From: Nostoc sp. MS1
GTDB taxonomy: Bacteria > Cyanobacteriota > Cyanobacteriia > Cyanobacteriales > Nostocaceae
Assembly: GCF_019976755.1 (NCBI RefSeq)
Contig: NZ_AP023441.1
Span: 372,001 to 436,000, forward strand
Length of the DNA stretch: 64,000 bases
Direction: 5' to 3'
A program made the translations under genes and the position numbers. The notes below the pieces were generated by a model. That model did not search any database and was not told the DNA's origin. It saw only the letters and a list, made by a program, of their open reading frames with translations. Positions 51,058-59,636 of the stretch are shown here, piece by piece; the stretch's first letter is position 1; each line of letters starts with the position of its first letter.

Positions 51058-51474
51058 GTGGCTCATAAAATATCTTTAACAACTAATACAGATATTACAG
51101 CTTTATCTGATGTGCTGTCTTGGTTTGAGCAACTCAACCAACAACAAGTCATCAAACAGGAAGTTTGGTGGCAATGTCAAACTTTGCTAATAGAGGGTTT
51201 TACTAATATTGTTGAACATGCACACAAAGGTCTATTACCAGAAACTCCTATTAATATAGAAGCTTACCGTTTTGATAAATCTATACAAATACGTATATTT
51301 GCTCAGGGAGAACCTTTTAATTTAGAGCGCCAATTACAAGAAGTAACGGAGTTTGAAGAGAATAATCAAGAGCGTGGACGGGGGTTAAAAATCATGTCAA
51401 TAATGGCTGATAAATTAAGTTATGAACAAATAGCCGAAAATAGCCATTGTTTAGTTATAAATAAATATTACTAA
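51058..51474 (+). CDS. Anti-sigma-factor-type serine kinase (SpoIIAB/RsbW-like)
   Basis: This 138-residue protein starts at GTG. It is a HATPase_c_2 domain with N-box EGFTNIVEHAHKG, a weak G1 area RIFAQGEPFN, and G2 RGRGLKIMSIMAD. The G1 box lacks the canonical D-x-G-x-G, since AQGEPFN replaces it. It would phosphorylate the STAS protein and hold back a sigma factor or other partner; no sigma-factor gene is in the window. It lies 48 bp upstream of the hybrid kinase on the same strand, so the two are probably cotranscribed. Confidence 0.85.
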   Translation: MAHKISLTTNTDITALSDVLSWFEQLNQQQVIKQEVWWQCQTLLIEGFTNIVEHAHKGLLPETPINIEAYRFDKSIQIRIFAQGEPFNLERQLQEVTEFEENNQERGRGLKIMSIMADKLSYEQIAENSHCLVINKYY

Positions 51475-51522
51475 AGTTTAATTACTTCTTCTCTAGAATT
51501 AAAAAACTGGATATTAATAATT

Positions 51523-54500
51523 ATGTCACTATTAAAAATGACAGTACCATTACCTGATAACGAAGCACAGAGAATCGAAGCACTTTTAGAATACAAAATT
51601 CTTGATACTCCGTCTGAAACAGCTTTTGATGATCTCACACATTTAGCATCATATATTTGTGGAACGCCTATTGCTTTGGTCAGTTTAGTTGATCAAAATC
51701 GTCAATGGTTTAAATCTAAAGTCGGGCTAGATGCACTAGAAACACCAAGAGATATTGCATTTTGCGCCCATGCTATTCTTCAATCTGAAGTTTTTACTGT
51801 ACCCGATGCTACATCTGATGAAAGGTTTGCCACAAATCCATTAGTTACCTCTGACCCTAATATTCGTTTTTATGCTGGTGTACCTCTAACTAATTCTGAA
51901 GGCTATGCTTTAGGAACACTCTGCGTTATTGACTATATACCTAGAAATCTGACTCCGCAACAGGTTGAAGCTTTAAAAATTATAGGTCGCCAAGTTATTA
52001 AACAAATGGAGATGCGGCGTAATTTAGCGAATTTAGTACTTGTAACTAATGGACGTAAACAAGTAGAAAAGATACGTAAACATTTTTTTCAAAGAGTTGC
52101 TGGTGGCTTTGGGTTAGCATCGGTAATTTTAATAATAATTGGCTTAGTTCATTACCAAAATACAATAGCTTTAATTAATAGTAGTAACCAAGTTAAAAAT
52201 ACTCAAGAGACAATCAATAGTTTAGAAAAATTCCTATCTCAAATAAAAGATGCTGAAACTGGGCAACGTGGTTATATTCTGACTGGAGAAGAGCGTTATC
52301 TGCAATCGTATCAGGAAGCGATTACAGAAGTGAAACCAAAAATTGAAAATCTGAGAGATTTAATATCTGATAAATCTCAACAGCAAAATATAGATGTATT
52401 AAAACCTTTAATAGTAGCAAAGCTAAGTGAACTCAAGCATTCTATTGAGTTACGTCAGCATAAAGGATTTGATGCAGCGTTGCAAGTTGTCCTTACAAAT
52501 CAAGGAAAAAACCTTATGGATGATATTCGTAAGGTTATTTATGATATGGAACAGAAGGAAAAAGAACGACTACAACGCCAATCACAGATTGTCAAAGATA
52601 GTGCGTATAAGACAATCTTGCAGATAGCGATCGCTATCGGTGCAAGTTTTCTGATTTTGGCTATAATTTACTATTTGATTTATCGTGAGTTCACCCAGCG
52701 CAAGACTGTAGAAGATACACTTCATGAAGAGCGAAATTTCATTTCAGCAGTCTTAGATACAGTCAGCGCCCTAGTACTAGTTGTTAATTCACAAGGACAA
52801 ATTGTTCGCTTCAATCAAGCTTGTGAGCAAATAACTGGTTATTCATTTGATGAAGTTAGGGATAGATATTTCTGGAATTTATTCTTAATTCCTGAAGAAG
52901 TAGAGCCAGTTAAAGCAGTTTTTGAGCAGTTAAGAGTTGGTCATATTACTCCTAACTCTCACAACTATGAAAACTATTGGAGAACTAAAGATGGTAGCCT
53001 GCGCCTGATTTCCTGGTCGAATACGATTCTTCAAGACAACGAAGGATCAGTAGAATATATTATTGCTACAGGCATTGATATTACAGAACGTAAGCGTGCA
53101 GAACAGCATTTAACCGCACAATACCTAATCAATCGCATTTTAGCAGAGTCTCCGACAGTCGCCGAGTCTACTCCCCAGATTTTGCAAGCAATTTGCCAGA
53201 GTTTGGGATGGGATGTGAGTGAAATGTGGCTAGTAAATGAGCAGACTAATATACTAACTTTTTCCCAGATGTGGCATCAGCCAGGTTTGGATATCAAAGA
53301 GTTCAAAACACTAACTCAGAACATCACATTTGCCCCAGAGATGGGATTACCTGGTCGAGTTTGGAGTAGTCAGGAACCTATTTGGCTAGTTGATGTTGTT
53401 GATGATAACAGCTTTTTGCGAAGTGAGATTGCGGCACAAGTTGGGCTGCATGGCGCTTTTGGCTTTCCCATTCGTAATGGGCAGAAAGTTTTGGGTGTGA
53501 TTACTTGCTTTAGTCACAAAATCCAGCAATATGACCCAGATTTAGTGAAAATCATGAACTCCATTGGCCAACAGGTGGGTCAGTTTATTCAACGTAAGCA
53601 ATCAGAACAAGAATTACAACGGCAATATAGGCGATCGCAATTACTAGCTAATGTAGCACTAAAAATTCGTGAGTCTTTACAAATCGAAGAAATTCTCGAA
53701 ATTAGTGTTAAAGAAGTGCAACAAATACTGCAAGCAGATCGTATATTAATTTTACGCTTAGAAATAGATGGTTCTGTAACTGCGGTTCAAGAAGCTGTAC
53801 TGCCAGGCTTTCCCACAATTAAGGGCGAAACAATTATTGATCCTTGTTTTGCTGAGAGTTATATCCAAAAATATCGCCAAGGGCAAATAGGTATTATAGA
53901 AAACATTGAGCAGGCTAATATACAAGCTTGTCACATTAAATTACTACAGAGATTCGCTGTCAAAGCGAATCTTGTTGTTCCTATTATTTATAAACATGAA
54001 CTCTGGGGACTACTAATTGCTCATCAATGTAGCCAACCACGCCAATGGATTAACTGGGAAATAGAACTTTTGCGAGAGTTAGCTAATCAAATAGGCATAG
54101 CGTTAGCTCAAGCTAAATTACTAGAAGCAGAAATTATGCAGCGAAAAGAACTAGAATTTGCTCGTAGTCAAGCAGAGTTAGCGTCTCAAGCTAAAAGTGC
54201 TTTTTTAGCTAATATGAGTCATGAAATTCGGACTCCTATGAATGCTGTCTTAGGGATGACTGGACTGATGTTAGAAACGCCTCTCAATCAGGAACAGCAA
54301 GATTTTATGGAAACAATTCGTATTAGTGGTGATGCCCTTTTAAGCCTAATTAATGAAATTTTAGATTTATCTAAACTTGAATCAGGAGAAATGGTTTTAG
54401 AAAATCTTAACTTTGATGTATCTGTCTGTTTAGAAGAAGTGTTAGATTTATTAGCTCCTCAAGCTCATAAAAAAGGATTAGAAATTGCTGCTTTTATTGA

Positions 54501-56172
54501 TCCTAATGTTCCTATTCACCTGCAAGGAGATGCGGGTCGACTACGACAAATTTTAATGAACTTAATTGGTAACGCTATTAAATTCACTAGCACAGGAGAA
54601 ATAATAGTACGCGCACAATTGCGCGGGGAGACGGCTACTACAGCTAATATTTACTTTACGATTACAGATACTGGTATTGGCATCACTGAAGAAAATCAAC
54701 GTAAATTGTTTACTCCATTTACTCAAGTCGATGCTTCTAATACTCGTAAGTATGGTGGTACTGGTTTGGGATTAGCTATCTGTAAGCAATTAGTAAATTT
54801 AATGGGAGGAGAAGTTGGAGTAGAGAGTCAGTTAGGTGAAGGTTCTCAGTTTTGGCTTGAGATTCCTTTCACTAAGCAACAAGAGCCTGTTATTGATATT
54901 TATGAATACCCTGTATTGAGCGATCGCCGCTTATTAGTTGTTGATGATAATGCCACTAATCGCAAGATTATTTTCCATCAAGCGATCCGATGGGGAATAC
55001 AGGTAGATCAAGCTGAAAGTGCGGATGCTGCTCTGAAGGCTATGATAGCAGCTTGTGAGCAAAATAAACCTTATGATGTGGTCTTGATTGATATGCAGAT
55101 GCCTTATATGGATGGTCTAGATTTGGGTAAACAAATTAAGGGCAATTTAGCGATCGCGGAAATACCTTTAATTATGCTCACTTCTACTAATCAACGAGAA
55201 GAAGTAAATCAGGCGTTAAACATAGGATTTGCTGCTTATTTAGTTAAACCTGTTAAAGCATCTCGACTACTTGACATAATTATGAATGTTTTAGGAACTA
55301 AAAATGAAATATTACAACAGGATTCAGAAGTTATCAATCAGCAGCCAGAAAGAAACAATACAGACCAAATTGCTACTGGTTCATCTAAATTGAGAATTTT
55401 ACTAGCTGAGGATAATTTAGTTAATCAAAAAGTAGCATTAAAGCAACTTCAAAGTCTAGGTTACACTGCTGATGTAGCTGCTAATGGGCAAGAAGTTTTG
55501 CAATTACTAGAAATAATGCCTTATGATTTGATTTTGATGGATTGTCAAATGCCAGTCCTTGACGGTTTAGAAACAACCAAAGAAATTCATCGTCGGCAAG
55601 AGAGTTCCTTTGCTAACCATCGTCGTCCTGTAATAATTGCTATGACTGCTAATGCTATGAAAGAAGATAGACAAATGTGTCTAGATGCTGGCATGGATGA
55701 TTATTTAAGTAAGCCTGTTATTAAAGAAAAATTGGCTTCGGTATTAGAACATTGGAGCCAATTCTTATTATCAACCTCAAAGAAATACATATTAGAACAT
55801 GCAGATAATAAAACCAAACAAGATGATATTAAAAACATCCCAATTAATTGGCAGCAATTGCATCAAATTTCCGAGAATGATCATGATTTTGAAATCAACC
55901 TTTTACAGTTGTTTGTTGAAGATACTGAATCTCGTTTAGAGTTAATTAAACTGGCTATCAGTACTAATAATTTTCATCAATTAGCTCAACAAGCTCACCA
56001 AATCAAAGGTGCTAGTGGTAATATAGGCGCTATAACTATGTATGCAACTGTTGACCAATTAGAACAATTAGCTCAAAAACAAGAACATAAAGGTACTACT
56101 GAGTTAATTATAGAGATGGAAGAAATTTTTCACCGTATTCAGAGCTTTGTAATCGCAAATCAACATATTTAA
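51523..56172 (+). CDS. Hybrid histidine kinase with CHASE3 and a DXCF-type cyanobacteriochrome GAF
   Basis: The 1549 residues are ordered as follows: GAF about 20-165, CHASE3 (190-390) between two membrane helices (195-210, 365-386) with DAETGQRGYILTG, and PAS about 400-525. A second GAF (530-690) and a third GAF (700-865) follow. Then come HisKA with His900 in FLANMSHEIRTPMN, HATPase (NLIGNAIKF, DTGIGI, GTGLGL), receivers with Asp1190 and Asp1340, and a C-terminal Hpt with His1492 (AHQIKGASGN). The third GAF has DPCF at 773-776 and Cys803-His804 in a CHIKLLQRFAVKANLVVPI setting, both diagnostic of dual-Cys cyanobacteriochromes that bind a bilin. It may sense blue/green-type light. It follows the anti-sigma-type gene by 48 bp. 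Confidence 0.9.
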   Translation: MSLLKMTVPLPDNEAQRIEALLEYKILDTPSETAFDDLTHLASYICGTPIALVSLVDQNRQWFKSKVGLDALETPRDIAFCAHAILQSEVFTVPDATSDERFATNPLVTSDPNIRFYAGVPLTNSEGYALGTLCVIDYIPRNLTPQQVEALKIIGRQVIKQMEMRRNLANLVLVTNGRKQVEKIRKHFFQRVAGGFGLASVILIIIGLVHYQNTIALINSSNQVKNTQETINSLEKFLSQIKDAETGQRGYILTGEERYLQSYQEAITEVKPKIENLRDLISDKSQQQNIDVLKPLIVAKLSELKHSIELRQHKGFDAALQVVLTNQGKNLMDDIRKVIYDMEQKEKERLQRQSQIVKDSAYKTILQIAIAIGASFLILAIIYYLIYREFTQRKTVEDTLHEERNFISAVLDTVSALVLVVNSQGQIVRFNQACEQITGYSFDEVRDRYFWNLFLIPEEVEPVKAVFEQLRVGHITPNSHNYENYWRTKDGSLRLISWSNTILQDNEGSVEYIIATGIDITERKRAEQHLTAQYLINRILAESPTVAESTPQILQAICQSLGWDVSEMWLVNEQTNILTFSQMWHQPGLDIKEFKTLTQNITFAPEMGLPGRVWSSQEPIWLVDVVDDNSFLRSEIAAQVGLHGAFGFPIRNGQKVLGVITCFSHKIQQYDPDLVKIMNSIGQQVGQFIQRKQSEQELQRQYRRSQLLANVALKIRESLQIEEILEISVKEVQQILQADRILILRLEIDGSVTAVQEAVLPGFPTIKGETIIDPCFAESYIQKYRQGQIGIIENIEQANIQACHIKLLQRFAVKANLVVPIIYKHELWGLLIAHQCSQPRQWINWEIELLRELANQIGIALAQAKLLEAEIMQRKELEFARSQAELASQAKSAFLANMSHEIRTPMNAVLGMTGLMLETPLNQEQQDFMETIRISGDALLSLINEILDLSKLESGEMVLENLNFDVSVCLEEVLDLLAPQAHKKGLEIAAFIDPNVPIHLQGDAGRLRQILMNLIGNAIKFTSTGEIIVRAQLRGETATTANIYFTITDTGIGITEENQRKLFTPFTQVDASNTRKYGGTGLGLAICKQLVNLMGGEVGVESQLGEGSQFWLEIPFTKQQEPVIDIYEYPVLSDRRLLVVDDNATNRKIIFHQAIRWGIQVDQAESADAALKAMIAACEQNKPYDVVLIDMQMPYMDGLDLGKQIKGNLAIAEIPLIMLTSTNQREEVNQALNIGFAAYLVKPVKASRLLDIIMNVLGTKNEILQQDSEVINQQPERNNTDQIATGSSKLRILLAEDNLVNQKVALKQLQSLGYTADVAANGQEVLQLLEIMPYDLILMDCQMPVLDGLETTKEIHRRQESSFANHRRPVIIAMTANAMKEDRQMCLDAGMDDYLSKPVIKEKLASVLEHWSQFLLSTSKKYILEHADNKTKQDDIKNIPINWQQLHQISENDHDFEINLLQLFVEDTESRLELIKLAISTNNFHQLAQQAHQIKGASGNIGAITMYATVDQLEQLAQKQEHKGTTELIIEMEEIFHRIQSFVIANQHI

Positions 56173-56376
56173 TATTTATTTAGTGAACTTTATCATAGAA
56201 TTGGTATTAGTGTCTCTGCACCACTAATCTTGAGTTTCTTGTGTCTTTGCACCAATTTGAGCTTATTTAATTAAAAACTAAAGGACGAATCATGACTGAG
56301 AAGGGTTAGAGCAGCTTTAACTGAAAGTTAACCTGCATATGAGATTATGTTTAATTATTTTTTCGCAAGGAGAATC

Positions 56377-57702
56377 ATGGTATTGAATAAACACACAGAA
56401 CACTTGATTACCCTGAAAAATGTTAAAAAATCTTATCAGCAACCCAACGGACAACAAATTGTCATTTTGGAAGATATTAGTTTAGAGTTGCGTCCGGGAG
56501 AAATAGTAGCATTGCTAGGGCCTTCTGGTTCAGGAAAATCTACTTTAATGAGGATAGTTGCTGGATTAATTAGCGCCAGTCAAGGAGAAGTTCTATATCA
56601 TGAACATCCTCTAGTTGGTTTAAATCCTGGGGTGGCAATTGTATTTCAAAGTTTTGCACTCTATCCTTGGTTAACAGTGCTGGAAAATGTGGAATTAGGT
56701 TTAAAAGCTAAAGGAGAACCACCAGAGTCTCGACGGCAAAAAGCCCTAAAGATGATTGATATCATCGGGTTAGATGGGTTTGAAAATGCTTATCCTAAAG
56801 AACTTTCTGGGGGAATGCGCCAGCGTGTGGGATTTGCTAGGGCTTTGGCGGTAGAACCAGAACTGTTATGTATGGATGAGCCGTTTTCGGCGTTGGATGT
56901 GCTGACAGCAGAAAACCTGCGATTTGAATTACTAGATTTATGGTTGGAAAAACGCATACCCACCAAAGCTGTTCTGATCGTCACTCACGGGATTGAAGAA
57001 GCTGTGATTATGGCCGATCGCATTATTGTTTTAGGTCGTAATCCTGGCAGAATCCGTGCAGATTTACCTGTAACTTTACCTCATTACCGCGATCGCAAAC
57101 ACCCCAGTTTTCAAGCCTTAGTAGATCAAGTCTATACAATCATCACTAACCCTGACTTAGATAAAATTGAAACCCCTGCAACCCCCTCCGTACCAACTAC
57201 AACACCACAACCCAGATATCAGTCCTTACCTGCTGTGCGTATTGGTTCAGTTGCTGGTTTGTTGGAATTATTAGAAGACCGTCAAGAAAAAGACTTATAT
57301 CGACTTGCCCAAGAATTGCAACTAGAAGTAGATGATATTTTACCAATTGTAGAAGCTGCAAAATTGATAGATTTTGTTGAACTAGCAGAAGGTGATATTA
57401 GCTTAAAACCAATCGCCCAAGAATTTATTAATGGCGGTATTGATGAACGTAAACAAATTGTGCGATCGCAGCTGTTAGCTCATATTCGTATAATTCAACA
57501 AATTTACCGTTTATTAGAAGCTAAGAATAACCAACGCATTCCCGAAGAATTAGTTTTAGATATCCTAGAAACTCACTTTAGCCCCCAAGAAGCAGAGAAA
57601 CAATTACAAACAGTTGTAGATTGGGGTCGTTACGCTGAAATATACGGCTACGATGAACCATCTGGACAAATATTTTTAGAGCAAGCTGTTATTAGTCATT
57701 AG
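56377..57702 (+). CDS. Nitrate/sulfonate-type ABC transporter ATPase with AAA-associated C-terminal domain
   Basis: The product has 441 residues from ATG at 56377, preferred over 56347 because AAGGAG lies at 56367-56372. The ATPase part has GPSGSGKST, FQSFALYPWLTVLENV, LSGGMRQRVGFARAL, LCMDEPFSALD and VTHGIEEAV, the TauB/SsuB/NrtD class. Beyond a Pro/Thr linker (about 275-295) lies an AAA-associated C-terminal domain (RIGSVAGLLELLEDRQ, then a winged-helix-like VDDILPIVEAAKLIDFVELA), known as an add-on in this transporter class. The last three residues and TAG stop come from a heptamer repeat (57691-57720). It works with the permease 55 bp downstream. The binding protein is absent locally. Confidence 0.87.
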   Translation: MVLNKHTEHLITLKNVKKSYQQPNGQQIVILEDISLELRPGEIVALLGPSGSGKSTLMRIVAGLISASQGEVLYHEHPLVGLNPGVAIVFQSFALYPWLTVLENVELGLKAKGEPPESRRQKALKMIDIIGLDGFENAYPKELSGGMRQRVGFARALAVEPELLCMDEPFSALDVLTAENLRFELLDLWLEKRIPTKAVLIVTHGIEEAVIMADRIIVLGRNPGRIRADLPVTLPHYRDRKHPSFQALVDQVYTIITNPDLDKIETPATPSVPTTTPQPRYQSLPAVRIGSVAGLLELLEDRQEKDLYRLAQELQLEVDDILPIVEAAKLIDFVELAEGDISLKPIAQEFINGGIDERKQIVRSQLLAHIRIIQQIYRLLEAKNNQRIPEELVLDILETHFSPQEAEKQLQTVVDWGRYAEIYGYDEPSGQIFLEQAVISH

Positions 57703-57720
57703 TCATTAGTCATTAGTCCA
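57691..57720. repeat. Heptamer short tandem repeat providing the ABC ATPase stop
   Basis: Head-to-tail ATTAGTC units span the 3' end of the ATPase gene. Its codons GTT ATT AGT CAT TAG lie in the array, so the terminal ISH residues and the stop codon are repeat-derived. Confidence 0.88.
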
Positions 57721-57757
57721 CAGTTATCCTCCTCATCTCCCTCATCTCCCCCCACTT

Positions 57758-59497
57758 ATGACCAGACCCCTCACGCCTGCAAACAAAACTTTGGGACGTA
57801 AAGATTGGACTTGGCAAGATGGATTGCTGATTCTAGTAATTATTTCCTTAATCGTACTCATTATTAGAACTGGTTCTAAATTTAGTGGTACTTTTCAACC
57901 TGAGCTAACTATTTCTACTAATATTAGTGCTTTACCAGGATATACTGCCCAAACCTTAATTCGTATGGGGCTGGCTTACTTTTTATCATTAATTTTTACC
58001 CTAATATATGCCTATACCGCTTATCGCTTCCGTATCGCGGAATTGATTTTAATTCCTATATTAGATATTCTCCAATCAATTCCAGTATTGTCCTTTTTAC
58101 CGGGTGTTGTATTAGCTTTAATTGCCTTATTTCCAGGTCAGAGAATTGGTGTAGAACTAGCAGCTATCTTGCTAATCTTTACGGGTATGACTTGGAATAT
58201 GACTTTTAGTTTTTATCAGTCTCTCCAAAGTATTCCGCGTGAATTATTAGAAGCAGCGCAAGTATATCGCCTCAATATTTGGCAGCGTTTTTGGGCTTTG
58301 GAATTACCATCTGGTGTGATTGGTTTGGTATGGAATAGTGTGATGTCGGTGGCTGGGGGTTGGTTTTTTTTAATTGCAATTGAATCATTTACTTTAGGCA
58401 ATAAAGATTTTCGTTTACCCGGATTAGGTTCTTTTTTAGGTACAGCCGCTAATAAGGGAGATTTTACTGCTATATTTTGGGGTTTGGCGGTGTTGATTGT
58501 GGTGATTGTAGCGACTGATTTTTTTGTGTGGCGACCTTTGATTGCTTGGGCAGAAAAATTTAAGCTGGAGATAGTAGAAACGGAAAATGCACCGCAATCA
58601 TGGGTGTTAGATATATTGAGGCGATCGCCTACTTTACGCGCAGTGAGCGATCGCCTCCTTGTACCATTACAATCAGTTATGGACGATGGTTTAATTCGCT
58701 CCTTTCCCGTGCGTCCTGTACCTGTCAACGCCAAAGGTAATCTAAATTTACCGAGTTTTTTCAATTGGGTATTTGTGAGCGGCTTCACCTTAATTGTTCT
58801 GTGGGGTACTTGGGAAGCTGTGCTATTATTGCGGACTTTGGGCTGGAATGATTGGTTACAGGTAATCAAAGGTGCTGGGTTGACGGCGTTACGAGTCACA
58901 ATTGCTTTAATATTATCCCTATTGTGGACTGTACCTGTGGGAGTTGCCATTGGTCGTAATCGGCGGTTGGCTCAAGTTTTGCAACCATTGGTACAAATCG
59001 CCGCTTCAGTACCAGCTACAGCTTTATTTCCTGTGCTATTGCTAGGTTTAACCCGTGTTGCTGGGGGGTTGCAAATTGGGGCGATCGCACTGATGATGTT
59101 AGGAACAATGTGGTATATCTTATTCAATGTCATTGCTGGGGCGCAGTCTATCCCCTCAGACCTCATCGAAGCCGCTTGGGTATATAAGCTTTCTCTTTGG
59201 CAACGTTGGCGAACCTTAATTTTACCCGCCATATTCCCTTACTTAATTACCGGAATTATTACGGCCGTTGGCGGCGCATGGAATGCGAGTATTGTTAGTG
59301 AGTATGTCACATTTCAAGGACGAGTAATCACCACTTCCGGGCTGGGTGCGACAATTTCTCGTGCTACAGCTACAGGTAATTTCTCTCTGCTGTTAGCTTC
59401 AACTGTGGTGATGTCTCTATTGGTTGTGTTAACTAATCGTTTGATTTGGCGACCTCTATACAATCTAGCTCAGGAGAAATATCAATTATTGGTTTAG
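57758..59497 (+). CDS. ABC transporter permease, two fused BPD domains
   Basis: This 579-residue protein has two tandem permease units (about 60-275 and 345-575). Each has an EAA docking loop: IPRELLEAAQVYRLNIWQRF in the first and IPSDLIEAAWVYKLSLWQRW in the second. Each also has about six membrane helices. Fused double permeases occur in the nitrate/sulfonate/taurine-type family and remove the need for dimerisation. It pairs with the ATPase just upstream. Substrate unknown; no solute-binding protein is encoded near it, so it may depend on a distant one or act without one. Confidence 0.87.
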   Translation: MTRPLTPANKTLGRKDWTWQDGLLILVIISLIVLIIRTGSKFSGTFQPELTISTNISALPGYTAQTLIRMGLAYFLSLIFTLIYAYTAYRFRIAELILIPILDILQSIPVLSFLPGVVLALIALFPGQRIGVELAAILLIFTGMTWNMTFSFYQSLQSIPRELLEAAQVYRLNIWQRFWALELPSGVIGLVWNSVMSVAGGWFFLIAIESFTLGNKDFRLPGLGSFLGTAANKGDFTAIFWGLAVLIVVIVATDFFVWRPLIAWAEKFKLEIVETENAPQSWVLDILRRSPTLRAVSDRLLVPLQSVMDDGLIRSFPVRPVPVNAKGNLNLPSFFNWVFVSGFTLIVLWGTWEAVLLLRTLGWNDWLQVIKGAGLTALRVTIALILSLLWTVPVGVAIGRNRRLAQVLQPLVQIAASVPATALFPVLLLGLTRVAGGLQIGAIALMMLGTMWYILFNVIAGAQSIPSDLIEAAWVYKLSLWQRWRTLILPAIFPYLITGIITAVGGAWNASIVSEYVTFQGRVITTSGLGATISRATATGNFSLLLASTVVMSLLVVLTNRLIWRPLYNLAQEKYQLLV

Positions 59498-59539
59498 GTA
59501 TGGACGTAGTAGTCCACCACGTAAATTATCATAGGTCAT

Positions 59540-59572
59540 AGATGCCCGACTTTTTAAAAAAGTCGGGCATCT
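59540..59572. repeat. 16-bp-arm hairpin, second copy of the 29148 family
   Basis: Arms AGATGCCCGACTTTTT and exact reverse complement have a one-base spacer, like 29148-29180. It lies 43 bp past the permease stop and 65 bp before the convergent kinase stop, so it may serve as a bidirectional terminator. Confidence 0.85.
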
Positions 59573-59636
59573 GAACACTCACGACACAAATCAGTTAGAT
59601 TATTAGGCATTCGGTGAAATAGTATAATCTTGTCCT

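Noticed and set aside
51058..51474. Anti-sigma kinase as a degenerate, inactive protein because its G1 box is atypical
   Set aside because: The N-box and G2 box are good, and small RsbW-like proteins often have weak G1 boxes; activity cannot be excluded from sequence.
58216..58950. 244-residue minus-strand open frame inside the permease gene
   Set aside because: It is an antisense shadow of a well-supported two-domain permease, with low-complexity composition and no family match.
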